64,000 bases of DNA from Pempheris klunzingeri (GCF_042242105.1 NC_092012.1:33385978-33449977); one strand, 5' to 3'. Counted from the stretch's first letter, positions 36,654 through 49,545 are shown. Translations and numbers: made by a program. Notes: generated by a model not told the origin, from the letters alone.

Positions 36654-37599
36654 GTATTTTTCGGCGACCTGTTACTCTCGCTAAGGTCTGTCGTGTCATA
36701 GAAATATGATTTCTGTCCTTCCACTGGCTGGATAAACAGCTTCAAAAGCAGACAGTCAAAGTAGAGTATATTTTCCTAAAAGCTGTGCTGTCATTTGGAA
36801 TGGGGAGGGGGCGGATGGAGGGGGGATGGGGGAGAGGTGAGTCACAGGTTTCATCTCTGAAACAGGCCTCTGCAGTGTTTGATGAGTGTTTGAGTGAGAT
36901 GCTCGTCATCGTAAATCACATCCCTGCATACACGTTAAAATAATCTTTGAAATAGAGAGTTAATAATATAAAAATGGTCTGAAACGTACATTATCTGGAT
37001 GCACAAAATACTCAATTGCAATTCAGGTTTACATGCATTGTACTGTATAGTTTATGCCTTAACAGTAATTTATGTGGGTTTGTTGTTTTAGAAAAACAAA
37101 CGTGTTAAAAGACACCTGAGCTGTGGGTAACCTCAGAGTCAAATGATAATGTTTTAGCTGGTTTGTCACTACAACTAAACCTCGTCACATACACGCAGTC
37201 ATTCGACCCATTAAGGTAATTTATGATGGAGGATTTGGGCAAATGAATGCTAATTGAAGTGGGCCGTGATCCTGTAGTTACCACCTGTGGCCACAGTGGC
37301 CGCTGTTCAGCAGTCGCATTGAAGAGCAGGTTATGTTGCAGAGGTCTAATGATCCAAGAGAGAACATGTACACAGATACATATCAGTGATAAATAGGTTT
37401 TTTTTTTTTTCCTGGACCATATTTCCAAGTGCATATTTTTTCAAATGGGAAAGCTTAGTGTTGAAAAATGTAAATGTGTGAATTAAGGATAGATGATCTA
37501 TATGCGACAGAGTTAGTGTGCTGCGGTGCTGTGTCTTTAGCTGAAGCAACCTATTAAATTATCAGACTAAATGTTTCATATTTCACTTTTGGCTCTTCC

Positions 37600-38600
37600 T
37601 GCTTTGTGTGAGTCGAGCTCGAGTGAATCTGCATGTATTAGGACAGAGCGAGAGATTGTGTGCGATGTTGTCGGGATGGAACAGTTGGAGATGGCAGACG
37701 CTCCTCCTGCTTCCTCCTGTCCCAGTCTCCACTCTGCAGGAGGAAGCTTTAGTCCTCCACACCTCCATCTATCCTTCCTTCTCGCCTTCCTCTTTCCCAT
37801 CCCTCCATCCAAAGCTGTGTCTGCTCAGTCATTTTTATTATGAATGTATCATAGATTTTTACATTTGTTTGTTCTGCTTTGTAAACTCTGCACATGTGAT
37901 CTAATGAATCTCTTTTTATACACAGTTTGTCATTTATACGTTTGTAGAATGGATGGGTGGGTATGTCTTAAACACTGCTTTCCTGTACTCTTCCTCTATT
38001 TATTTACTTCTTGCTTGTCTTATTTTTTCTTCCCTTCTCTCATCCAACCCTCCTCCCCCTCATCCCGTCTGCCTCACCCCCTGCAACACACACACACACT
38101 GTCATTCGCACACACGCAGATCCGTTCATACTGTGTCTGGCAGGCAGACCTCCGGCCTGCAGAGTGAATCCTCCTCCCCTCCTCTGACTGTCTGGATCCG
38201 CCACCTCCTTTGCGTCCCCCCCCCCCCATTCCCTGGGAGCTGTCAATCCAAAACAGACTGCTGAGTGGGTTGGGTGGGGGCAGGTGGAGGATGGATGGAT
38301 GGATGGATGGATGACAAACGGGGTGTTGGGGTTGGAGGCGCGGTGAGGAGAAAGAGAGTGTGAATGGACAGTAGGAGGGTTAAGGTCATAACCTACTGTG
38401 TGGTAAGTTGGCATCGTGTCAGGACGGACGACCCTTTTACCGACCCCGACTTCCTCCATCACCATCACCCCCCCACACAGCAGCCCTCCCACCCCTCTCC
38501 TTCTAGCCCGCGGGCCGTGTGATTGGCTGCTGGGGTTAGCGGTTCATCACCAACCACCAGCTGGACCGGAGCGTCATCACACCTCCAGGTCACTTGTAGC
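37600..38600. promoter_or_regulatory. Pyrimidine-rich, GC-raised segment, possible promoter
   Basis: About 1 kb stands out from its AT-rich surroundings by long C/T tracts on the plus strand, a C run near 38217-38227, a (GGAT)n array and an inverted CCAAT word in 'gtgattggctgctgg' near 38518-38532. It could be a promoter or non-coding 5' exon of the next gene to the right. There is no direct evidence of transcription. Simple low-complexity sequence is the alternative. Confidence 0.25.
38289..38313. repeat. (GGAT)n microsatellite
   Basis: Five to six tandem GGAT units lie inside the pyrimidine/purine-rich segment. It is a simple sequence array with no coding context. Confidence 0.9.
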
Positions 38601-40074
38601 ATATGGAAGGAAGGCTGGAACAAGTTCACTGGTTCAATGCTGTATAATAATGCATAAAGAGAGGAGACAGAGGTGTTTGATTTCATGGTGATCAGGGAGC
38701 TACAAACGTAGAACGACTGCCAGATCAGATGACTGGTCTTTAGATAAGGGTAGAGATAAAACGGAAACCTTCACACATGCGTTCACATGCGGCCTGTTCA
38801 TTGATTGGTCTGGATAATTTCTGGCAGTGGCCTGTGAAGGGGCGAGTCCCCTTCCAAAGACCTTTCTAATGACGATCAATGGTCCCCGAGGGGTTTCTGG
38901 ATGGTTCTGCTTTGGCAGCAGCTCCTGTCCGACGTCCCCTGGGATCGAAGGGACAACAGATGCTGCAGCAGGACCAAACATCTGGCAGAAAGGTAGGAAA
39001 GTCAAAGTGTGGAAGGTTGTTAGTAGCGACGGTGGCACTTAGGATCATGTAAGACGGCGCTGTCATCGTTAACAGAGACTGCAAACAGCACAGCACTCTA
39101 CTCCCCAGACGGCGCAGTCATCTGTATCTTTCCTTCAAAGTGCTGCTGAACATTTCTGAAATGATAAAAGACACAGCACTTTTGATAGGAAGGCCTCGGG
39201 GACTATGTTAGACTGTGTTGCATACTGCATGCATGGTGGCTGCCAGTGCAGAATACTCATTTTAATGCTGCCTGCCTGTTGAACTATTGCTTCACCTCGG
39301 CTTCTTCCCCGCCAGAAATCAGTAAGAACGTTTACTTTCCATCAATGTATCATAACCTCTGTGGGTCCTTTACATTTAGGGTCACATCTGAGCCAATAAA
39401 GTCATGTGAAATTCATCAGACACGTGAGAAGTAAGGTGAGATGGTGAAGGATCACATTTATGAGGCAAGTCAACCTGTCCCTGCAATATCTGCCTGGATC
39501 TTGGCCTTTTGATCAAATGTATGATGGAGCCAAGAGTCAGATTTTTGTGTTTTAGCACAAGCAAATAGTCAAAACACAAGAAAATGAATGCATGCACAGC
39601 AGAGAAACACTAAAAAAAAACGAGAAAACAGAAAATACAGGCAAACAGACTTGCTGCAAGTGGTTCACACAACATCAGAGTTAAACTAGAAACTTCCAGG
39701 GGACCCTAAAAGCTGCTCAACATATAAATAACTGGAAAAGTGCAGTCAGTAGAGTTCAGATCTCTTCAGATGAGAAACACTGACAGACTTCGACACAACA
39801 CTTATTAACACCGGCTCACTCACAGTCACGGTGGCTGCGAAGGCCAAAATGGGGATTTATTCATGTAGTATGTTGTGTGACTGGAGTGGATCATGTCAGG
39901 TATGGAATCAATCTGTCAAGGCTTGTTTTCAGTCTAGCTGGTTGTCTTTTGCTCTGATGTCAAACCGAAGCATTGTTGTTAACTTATGGCTCCTATTGGC
40001 AGGTTAAGAGGAGTCAGCAGCCAGTGACGGTGTAAAACAGTCAATAAAACAAGCTATAGAGGTTGTTCGGCATT

Positions 40075-40145
40075 CATTAATTCATTCATTCAAACTTTAT
40101 TTAGATCTCAAGGAGAGGGCCTGCCCTCATTTTCAGTGATGGCGA
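40075..40145 (-). mobile_element. LINE-type 3' end fragment
   Basis: On the minus strand this ends 'aataaagtttgaatgaatga' followed by 'attaatgaatg', preceded by 'gagggcaggccctctcc'. An AATAAAG plus TGAA-type tail is usual at the 3' end of teleost L2/Rex-like non-LTR elements. Only the tail is present. Confidence 0.45.
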
Positions 40146-40710
40146 GAGTACACACCAATCAGTCTTTGTATATTTAGTACCAATTCATAATAAAAGTTAT
40201 GCACAAATGACAACAACATGAATACACAGCATGTTTTCATGTTGTTTTTGCTCAGTGTGTTGCCAGTCTGGCAAAGGTTTTTCTTAATTTTCCTGATTTC
40301 TTTTTATCTATTTGCCTTTTTTAAAATAAATATTGCCAACGTGTCATCACAATGGAGAAGATTTTTTTCTGCCTTTACTTGTTTTTTCGTCTATTTCTGT
40401 CTCTTAAGTTGCAGCAGCGTGTTGAGTTCTCTCAGCCTCCGTACAAATGGGAAGGATGCTTGCCAGTTTTAGTGATTGTGCCAAGTAAGTCACATGAAAA
40501 TCAAACCGAGATTAATCTCCACAAACAAATGTTCTTGGAACTACAGTGAAAAGGACTCAGCTTTTCTCAGGCCAAATTTTAGGTTACTATTTTTTTCATG
40601 GAGCCTAATGGCAATTTTACACAACATGGTGGAAAAAAAGACATTGCTGAAATTAATAAATAACAATCTGGAATATTTTTAAATGTTTTAAAAGTGCAGT
40701 GTACCACAAA

Positions 40711-40734
40711 ACACACACACACACACACACACAA
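40711..40734. repeat. (AC)12 microsatellite
   Basis: Twelve perfect AC units in AT-rich non-coding DNA. Confidence 0.95.
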
Positions 40735-43644
40735 ATAGTCGAATTTTAGCACAATCATTTGGAAAAGCCGCTGTATATTTCCTGATTATGGGCAGCAATA
40801 ATCACAAAAAACCAGCACTGAGATCCTGGGGGGCTGGTGAGCTACATCCATCTCAGCAGAACTTTAAATGCTCCGAGTTGAAGCAACACCTCATGAAAGA
40901 CATCTGGCAGCCAAAGAACAGCCTGACTACAAAAAACAACCCCAGAAATCGACTCAGCCTTTGATAATGATTTTGAATGCCGTTTCTGGTAATGTCGATG
41001 TCTTGTAGCTTTCATCCCATCATGCACTATGCATTATTATAGCTAGTCAATGCTCTTCCAGCCATTTTTATTTCATTTGCCCTTGTCAGTACTTACCCCT
41101 CTTCACTCTGATGGAGAAGTTCCACAGGAGGTTGCTGAGCATACATTCTTAACAGAATCCCTTTTCAAATTAAATTTAAATGACCCCCTCTGCTCATAAG
41201 CAGAGGCTCTCCTGACAACTTAATTCATAATTCAGTGCTGAGCCAGGGCCTTGAGGGCCATAATGACGGCCTAAATGTAGGGGGGGGGGCTACTAAATGG
41301 GCTGTTTGTTTGCACCTAAACCTCTTTACAGGCCACAAGTCCACAGCTCAGCATTGTGGTGGTGAGGAGGAGATGGGCTGATGTAGAGAAGAGGTGGAGG
41401 ACCGAGACAATTTGCTGACCAGCTGCTTTCATGTCTCGGGTTGCCGCGCGCTGCTCGACCACAGCGAGGTTTGGGGTTTGGAGATTCTGCTTGTTCTAAA
41501 GAGCAAATTACGCGTGAGTTAATGGCTGTGGTTTATTTGTGTGTCGGTGGAGGAGACACAAACACACTCATGAGATATTTATGTCAAGGAGTGGAGGGTG
41601 TGAATGGTGACACAGTAAAGTCACCAAACTAGGCCGACAGTTACAAGAAATGGGAGCGAACATCTGAATCTGTCACACAGCGTCCGTCCAGCTGAGCCCA
41701 ATGCAACCTATAGATTCATGAGGAGGAGGTGGTGGTGTAGGACTAAACTGTGTCTCAGTACCAGCAGAAGAACCACCAAAAGTTTAAATTCTAATTATTT
41801 CAACATTATTCATCACTTATATTTGAATCCTTTCTGCTGAAGACGAATAACCATCACCAGTCCTGAGAGTAAAAGCCTACAAAGAGCTCACTTCCCTGAG
41901 GAAGATGCAGGCGAGGTTACGGCCCAAAGCCTTCCTGGGACCCTGGCATCCTGGGAGCTGAGTCAAGACAGATAAGTGTGCATTGCAACTGACAGTGGGT
42001 CAGATACTGAAGGCCGCTTCACTAAACCACTGGACCCGACTGCAGTGCTTTGGGCTGCAGTCAGCAGTCAGCAGTTGGTAAGTGGTCTCCTGTCTAACTG
42101 TTTCATTGCCTCACTGCCAAATGTATCTGAGTAACTGTGACAGTGGTAAATAAATCTGAAAGAATGAATCAGTACAAAAAATAAAAAATAAAATCTAATG
42201 CATGCAATCTTCTTTATTTAATGTTATGTAACATCTGACTTGTTTAATGTTACACATTTTGACTTAATGTTTTACATTTTAATTTACGTCCTGCTTACTC
42301 CTGGAAAAACAAGAGGGATTATACTGCTGCTCAGTTGGAGCATCACCTGCCGGAGCTCAGGCTGACGGCAGAGTCACCAGCCAGGTTCGACGCTCATCAC
42401 AAGATGATGCTCAAACAGCACAAGGTCGTCTCACTGAGCGCTGACAAGAAGACCAGCCAACTGATGCGCCACAGTCTATGAAGAAGCCCTTGAATCCACG
42501 GCTGGAGTTCACTGATTCACTCTGTGGTGAATCACACCCAAGTGTGTCCCACCTCAAGCCAGAGCTCCGTCTCTTCACCACACAGACTGTGCGCTGCTCA
42601 AATCAACACAGAGACATCAGTCACGGCATATCTTGGCGAACAATATGCTGAGCCGACAAAGGACAACCCTTTTGGTGTTTCTACTCTGAGTGATCCACTA
42701 TTTAAGACCTAATAAATCAGCTCGGATAAGACTAAGGCCACCAAAGTAAGAGCAGTCACTGAAAATATATAGGCAAAGCATTTTTCACCTCACCCTCACC
42801 AGAAGTATCAGAGTATATATTCCCCCCCCCCCCCACACGCTTCTTCTTCTTTCTTTTCTTTTTTGCAGCTTGCTATTGTACAGCAAAGAATCATCTCTGA
42901 CAAGATTTGAGATTTTAGTGTATCATTAGTGAATTAATTAGCTTTGTATTTTCTTTTGACAGTCTGTGGTCATTTTTCAATCTCTCAGTCTGCTGAAGGG
43001 AAATCCTGAGAGAATGATGAGCTTGAAGGCCCTGCACAGGTCTTTTCATTTATTCTGGCTGATTTATGATTGATGTTTGCTACAACTCCATGTTGTCCTG
43101 GCATAATAGGAGCAACAGTCAGGGAGATGTCAATCAAACACATTCTTAGGTGCCCACACAGTCCTGAGGAGAGGCGTAATTAGCCACTTAAGCGAAAACA
43201 CCTGTGTACTGTGGGTGTTTGGGGTCATTAAGGGAATTCATCAGGCTTGGCAGGATTTATACTATGATATATACAGTGTATCAACGTCAGATGAAACAAA
43301 AAAGTTATATATATTTACACCATGCAGGGAGATGAGAAGGAAAAGGGAGAAAATGTTTGGGGTGAGGCTACAGGGAAGTTGGTCGAGAGCGAGGTGGCCA
43401 AGCATGTCCAGAGGCAGCTGCAGTGCCTCCGGCCTGAGCCCCCACCAGATCAGTCAGGACACCACAGGGCAGCACCTGGACAGGTGAGCTGGGTCGGGCC
43501 AACAGGTCCAGTCCCTTTTAAATGTTCTCTTTTATTTACTTTTCATAATAGTATAGTTTGTGCTCCCAGGTATGCTGCTGTGAGAACTGGCCCATCTTTA
43601 AAGGTGGACACTCTAACTAATGGATGCCTCAGTTGCTATTGTTG

Positions 43645-43835
43645 AAGTTGCTGAAGTGCCTTGAGCAAGACACATAACCTCTACTTTAGTAGAGCTGCTC
43701 GATGGCAAGTGAAATACCACTGTGGTTATACTGGTCAGAAGCCTGGTGTGGATGTGGGTGTGTGATGCAGAATATTGCTGAGACAGAGATCGTACTTGCT
43801 TGCTTGGGCAAATAAAGGTTAAAATGATTATTATT
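43645..43835 (+). mobile_element. SINE body/tail fragment
   Basis: The segment starts near 'tgccttgagcaagacacata', the same teleost SINE phrase as at 32580. It ends with 'gggcaaataaaggttaaaat' and an AT-rich tail. No tRNA-type head is recognisable to its left, so it looks 5' truncated. The family was not searched. Confidence 0.5.
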
Positions 43836-44779
43836 CATAAGATAATGATTATTCCTCTGTCTCCACATTTTGCCAAGTGTGAGGGTAACATTTAAGAGCA
43901 AGTCTCAAGTAACCTCACATAATTAACTACTTGTATGCTCGGTGCAGGAACACACTGCTGCCGTATTGTTCAACAGAAAATGTACATTTTACTTGGTGTT
44001 TCTCTGCAAAAAAAAGAGAAACCGATCAAATTATTCAAAGAAGCTTTTTAGTTGTGTGGAATCCTTAATATCTCCAGTAACAGTTCATATTTGATATCAC
44101 CAACAGACTAATACATTTTTTAATATACTAGCATTGTGGGCATCAGGATAAAATGTAATTTCATGTCACAACTAATTTGATTTTTCCTTTTAATTTTATT
44201 ATCACGCATTAATTTGCTTGTGTAGACAGTGATCCTTTTTTTTAAAGATCTGCATTATTTAAAAATGTATGTGATATTAACAACAGCAATAAAAATAAGA
44301 TTCATGCTGCTCATCAGAGACATTGTGACTGTTGGAAGACAAATGTCCTGATGTTGACCTGTTTCCGCTCAGCCTATTGTTTGTAGTTCTCATCTGCAGA
44401 TGGTTTGAAAACATGTGCAGTCAGTGTTTTAAAAGATAACTCAAGAGTTTCCATAAGAGTCACTATCAAGCTCAAACCCTTTTGTCACTTACATGCATAT
44501 ACCAATAGGACTGCCTTCACGACATAAGCATTTCTATGCAGATGACTTGCAGACATTTGCCATAGCTATAAGGAATTCTGGATCAGTTCGAAAAATTGTT
44601 TTAAAGGAACACACAAATAATCAGTGTACCCAAAGGCACTTTAACTAACTCATCAGTCGTATCAGCAAAAGCCCCCAAATGACAAGTTTCATGTTTGATT
44701 TCAATTGACAAAATCCTCTGCTGGCCATGATAATTATGATTCAAGCAAAAGAGGAAGTGGGGTGAAGTTTTTAGTGGGC

Positions 44780-45047
44780 GAACCATAGACTATGTATAAG
44801 GATGGATGACACAGCTGCACTTCATCCCACCGTACAGAAATGAAGCCAAAATATCCTGGATCCTGGCTATCCTGTGCAGCATCGATACACGGCCGTGTAG
44901 GGTTACATTACCTGTCATGATGTCACACCACATCTTTATAGTATCAAATAATTAACACCAAACTGGCTAAATGAACACTTGAACATACATCAGATTAAAA
45001 AGAACTACATAAAATGACAGAGACCATCTTTGGGAAAAATGTATTTG
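44780..45047 (+). repeat. Host repeat split by hAT insertion, left part
   Basis: Phrases 'catagactatgtataaggat', 'gaagccaaaatatcctg', 'cggccgtgtagggttacatt' and 'aaaaagaactacataaaatg' belong to a teleost interspersed repeat as I remember it. The copy continues at 46119 beyond the hAT element, so the insertion is younger than the repeat. Confidence 0.5.
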
Positions 45048-45337
45048 ACATATACCAGGGGTGTCCAAACTACGGCCCGCGGGCCAACTGCGGCCCGTGG
45101 TCCAATTTTTATTGGTCGCAGGAAATTCTAAAAATGTAACTGGATCATCCACATGGAACTTGCGCTGGACTGTGTTGTACTTCTTAGTCTCACCTCTAGG
45201 TGGAGTAACTGTCTTGAACGAGGCAGCTTTTCTATAAAATGAGTAATAGAAGAAGAAATGTGCTACAGGTGACCCAACATGGCGGAATGAAGGAAACGTA
45301 AGAGAGCGAGTGTAGAAAGTTTGAGACAAGCTGTGCG

Positions 45338-45559
45338 ATGAGAGCTCAGTTAATAACTAATGACGATCACTTCTGCATTACGGAGGAGCTGCTTGATGTC
45401 AGCAGTCTAAAGAGAACCACGACGGGTGAGGATGTTTTTGAAGCTGTGCCAGGTGCAGTTGGCATGATGGGACTTAAATGGGACGAGCTGTGTGGAGGTA
45501 CGACGGATGGAGCTCCAGCTGGGACAGGCGAGCTCAAAGGAATCGCCTCTACGGTGTAA
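45338..45559 (+). pseudogene. hAT transposase relic (GTF2IRD2-like)
   Basis: A 73-codon open frame includes TEELLDVSSLKRTTTGEDVF and the acidic catalytic-region motif TTDGAPAGTG, as in the transposase domain of GTF2IRD2-like proteins. The start codon is not meaningful. It is a remnant of a protein of several hundred residues; a second piece follows near 45760-45890 in a different reading context, after a deletion and a G13 run at 45651-45663. Confidence 0.75.
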
Positions 45560-45966
45560 GGTAAGGCTGTTAATTCGAGCACCAGGACTCTAGCACAGAC
45601 TATTTCAAGCTTCCCTCTCTGATGCTGATGCTGATGCTGGTGCTGGTGTTGGGGGGGGGGGGGTGGCTGCTCTACCATTTTCATGTGCGCTGGCTAAGTC
45701 ATGGCTCTGTGCTGCAGCGGTTTTATTCCCTGAGATCAGAAATGGACCAATTTTGAAGAGAGAAGGACCTCTTCATGAGCTCAGTGACCCTCTCTGGTTG
45801 GCATGTTTAGTGGATCTCACTGATCACCTGAACAAGAGCCTACAAGGCAAAGACCAGCTTGGACCACAACTAATAAATGAAAGCCCACTAATGGAAAGGC
45901 TGTTTTTTTTTCTTGAATCATATTCAGTTATCAAGCAGAATTTACCTACATTTGATTGATTTTGCC

Positions 45967-46021
45967 AACTTTAATCCACTAGAGGTGAGGCGATATACAT
46001 CACCTCTAGTGGATTAAAGTT
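45967..46021. repeat. Perfect 22-bp inverted repeat (hairpin)
   Basis: Arms at 45967-45988 and 46000-46021 are exact reverse complements with an 11-nt spacer. The structure lies inside the hAT element, past the transposase relics and about 75 bp before its right terminal repeat. It would form a very stable cruciform or RNA hairpin. Confidence 0.97.
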
Positions 46022-46118
46022 AGTAATATAGCTCACTTCAAGTGAGAGGCCCAGTCCTTTGTATGTTTTTCTGTATGTGGCCCTCAGTGAAAAAAGTTTG
46101 GACACCCCTGACATATAC

Positions 46119-46210
46119 GCTGATGCAGGGTTGGGGGTAATGACCCATACTGCAGCCAGCCACCCGGGGGTTGGCTAGATTGGCTTCACTTGTGGGGTCA
46201 CAACACATCT
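46119..46210 (+). repeat. Host repeat split by hAT insertion, right part
   Basis: The words 'gctgatgcagggttgggggt' and 'aatgacccatactgcagcca' followed by 'gattggcttcacttgtgggg' continue the interspersed repeat that ends at 45047. Joining across one copy of the 8-bp duplication restores a continuous repeat. Confidence 0.5.
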
Positions 46211-49099
46211 ATGTTTCAAACCAAAAGTCAATTATTTCAAGTCCATTATTTTTTTCTTATAAAGCATCACCACAGTGGTTCCCTTACCTTGAACACATGT
46301 TTATTATTGTTACCATGACTACATAGAGCCCCTAACCTTAAAGACTAAGCACCGTGTTCAACCCAAAGCACGGTCCTTCCCTAAACCCAACGGGTAATTT
46401 TTCTGACCAAACTAAGCACCTCAAATAGAAGAGACGTGTTGTCCTCTGTCCCTTTTCTTTAAGTCTTCTCTGAACTGTGTAAACCACACCACCACTGGAC
46501 CCAACGACAGTTAAGTGCAATGTTCAGTAATGAAAATGGCTGACGAAGTTCCAGATGCTAACTCAAAAAGAGAAGCACTGCTTGTAATTTTTTTTTAAAA
46601 GGTTCTTTAATGGATTCGTCAGCCTAAGCTCCTCAGGCAGGTTATTCTAAAGTCGGGGAGTCCAACTTACTGTGGATCCAGTAACAGGGAGCCAACCACA
46701 CATCTACAGAGAGCTGTTGTTACCTAAGGGGGCAGTTGCTTTTAAAGAGCCCGGACCACCCATGTCCTGCTGTGCCATTACCTGCTTTAACAGCAGTGAT
46801 TTGTCGATGGCTCTCACTGGCACTGTGTGATGTAGGTTTGGGAGTGAGCTCTATTAAAAAGTCATTAAAGCTGAGAGAAAGCATGGTGGGCTCAACCCTC
46901 TTGGCAAAAGGCGCCTCTGGAAATTACTCCATCCATCATAATTACACCAACCGGACACTGCCTCACAGAGGCCAAGGGACACCGATCCCTTCATGACCTC
47001 ACTGAACCAGGCTGTGAGCATGCAGGGAGGAGGGAAGGAAGGCATGGATAAAGAGAAGGAAGATGTGGAGAATGAAAACCAACATAAAGAAGGAGAGGAG
47101 CATTAGGAGGATAGAGGAAGTGCTGGAAACAGAAGGAAAAGAGGAAGGCTTAAGGGAGTGTGGAGTAAGAAAGGAAGTAAGAACATACGACCCTGTTTGG
47201 GCACAGTTTAACTGTGAAGAAAGGCTGCTGTCATAAAGCAGATGATAAAAAGTGGAACACATTTCCTCAGTATCTCACTGTGGGCTCTGTTTCTGTGAAT
47301 CAGTAGAACAGGATGTGAGTCCACAGGGTGTGGCGACTGAGTTTTGGTAATTCTGATGCCAGAGGCAAACAGTGCAGCTGGAAATTAGGTTGGATTTAGA
47401 GAAACACATTATCTGTGCGTCTGGCTTCAGTCATGACCAATCTGATAAGCACTTTCCCTTCCTTTTAAAGTTTAAAAAATGTCTGATGTAATAGTCCAGA
47501 GCATTACAAAAGCCTCTCTTGAAAGGAAACTAATGTCCTTGTGTGGGAGTTGCAAAATCACCACAAGTGAATATATGGTATCTGAAATAAACTACTTAGG
47601 GCTGTTGATTGTATTTGTTGCTGTGGCCGTAGGGGAACAGTTGCCCGGTGCAGGAAATGATATTAGGCAAAGACACAATCAAAGGTTGGCAGCAAATCTG
47701 GTGTTATCCCACACTATTGACTCCAGACTGTCCCAGTGCACATTGTTTACAGAAAATAACAACCACCTCGATGACCTGTCCGTCCACTATGTGGCTAACA
47801 TAGAAAAACACACATACTTTTTGAAATCCAGGGGAGTAAAACGTCATCCTCTTCACCGATGTGGCTTGATTTTATTGAATCCAATTCCCTGTTGAATCCA
47901 ATTAATTCAACAGCTGGAAATGACTAAAGTTTAAATAACTAAAACTCAATGATTAGTAATCAGTTTTTATTGGCTGATGACGCTGGAATGCTACAGTTTA
48001 ATGTGGGCGTCTGATTAATCTACACAACCAAAAGCTGCAAGCTGAAAATTAGACGTATAACAGGAAAACTGAAACATTAAAATAGAGAGTTGCACCTTGG
48101 TCTTGTTGAAGTGCTTGCGGTAGGGGAGTGATTATTTTCACTCACACTCATTGTTGCTGTTACAGACAAGTCAGAGAGGAGCACAACACCAGGCTGAAAA
48201 GCAGAATATTGCTGCCTTCTCTGGTTGAAAGTTTCTTTACCTGTTTCAGGGTCAGCAGTGAGCTTTGTACACCTGTAAACTCACCCAACAGTGATGGAAC
48301 CAGGTGCCAGAGCACAACTGTACGTCTCTGCAGCAAGCAGGGATGTTAAACCTCTGGAGGTCAGCAAAAAACAGAAGCCTCTTTGCTAATAAAAAAGACA
48401 AGAGTTGTTGGTGGAGACTAGTTAGCGTTGGAGCTTGAAGATCCCTTCAGACGTGTTTTGAGACATTACTCCACAAAGACACATCAGATATACAAAATAT
48501 GTTTTACTTCACAATTGTAACAGGACACATGATGCTAATAAGACCATTCTCAATGAAATGTCAACTGGAGCCTTTAAATCAGTGTAAGTTGCGTACTGGA
48601 CCATGACTGGCTTCCAAAGGAACAGTGACGTCACAAAATAATAATAATAATATGAACACATTTAACTGAGATTTATGGTCAGCGTGGAGAATGTGCTCTA
48701 AATGTATTTATTAACAGCCTTTAAACAGGATGACATGAATGTAATTAATTGCTACACCCCTTCATAATACTTATTTTCTTAACCATTGTGTACAGGACGA
48801 GAGAGTATTCGTAGTCGTGTTCCTCAGAACTCGGAGAGCTTTTGCTTTTTGCGTCACCGTGTGCTGCTTGGATTTAACATCCTGTGTGTCTGGACTGATC
48901 GAACTCCTCCATCTTTCTGCGCACCCAGAGGCCCCAAGCCTGGCAGCACTGCCAACAGGCTGGAGGAAACATCAGCCCGGAGACACAGAAACAGGCAGCG
49001 AGAGGTACTGGGGTTATTAATGATGACCGCTGGAGCTTGGTAGAATGACAAAACAGGGAAACAAATAGTGTGTGAAATGCACACCTGCCTGCTGCAGTG

Positions 49100-49545
49100 G
49101 TGTGAGTCTGGGAAGAGGAGAAGGTGAATGCTATGAAGATGGACGAGGAGGTGCCGGGTGCTGTAGAGGTGGAGAGCAAGGTGGTTGTACCGGGGAGTAA
49201 AAGAGTATTGTAGAGGACGGAGGAGGAGGACGCCGACAAGGAGGGGGGCATATCACAGATGGAGAGAAAGAATGAAAAGGAGGCGCAGAAAACTGTAGAA
49301 ACAGAAGACTTGAAGAGCTGAAGGGAGGAAACAGTGGAAGAGGCGGTGCACCGAGAGGACAGGGAGGTACAGAACACAGAAGAAACAGGAGCTGTGTAAT
49401 AGTATTGCAGAGCAGGAGTAGGTGGAGGAAGAGAAAGCTGCAGAGGAGGCTCTGCTCATCTGTTTGGAATAGAGTCAGGTCTGCTGGGTCTGTCAGAAAA
49501 AACAGGCAGAGGGAGAGACAGAGAGAAAGGGAAGAGAGAGTGAGA
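49100..49545 (+). other. Purine-rich tract with Glu/Lys-rich broken frame
   Basis: The plus strand is nearly all A and G for about 400 bp. From an ATG at 49135 one frame reads Glu-, Lys- and Val-rich residues, broken by stops at about 49211 and 49318 and by tandem stops near 49396, without a frame change. This may be a decayed acidic low-complexity coding segment or simply a purine tract. No family was recognised. Confidence 0.3.

Larger units (their letters stand above)
45056..46110 (+). mobile_element. Internally deleted hAT transposon
   Basis: The 1,055-bp element has perfect 16-bp terminal inverted repeats: caggggtgtccaaact at 45056-45071, and its reverse complement at 46095-46110. It is flanked by a perfect 8-bp duplication, acatatac, at 45048-45055 and 46111-46118. 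Eight-bp duplications and a CAGGGG end define the hAT superfamily. Two short relics of transposase remain. One, within 45380-45559, includes a TTDGAPA-type motif seen in the hAT-derived GTF2IRD2/ZBED group. The other, within 45760-45890, resembles the LVDLTDHLNKSLQGKDQ segment of the same proteins. The middle of the gene is missing, so it cannot encode an active enzyme; mobility would need help in trans. Confidence 0.9.

Noticed and set aside
43215..43645. Charged open frame near 43322 that might be an exon
   Set aside because: No family match. A possible donor after 'ggacag' has no partner exon that continues a protein.
47479..47895. 138-codon plus-strand open frame with a hydrophobic stretch
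   Set aside because: It has no recognised family, lies in AT-rich DNA and has no splice-linked partners. A frame of this length is expected by chance in tens of kilobases.
48874..49377. 167-codon minus-strand open frame rich in Ser and Thr
   Set aside because: It is the complement of the purine tract. Pyrimidine-rich DNA rarely contains stop codons and gives Ser/Phe/Leu-rich frames without being coding.
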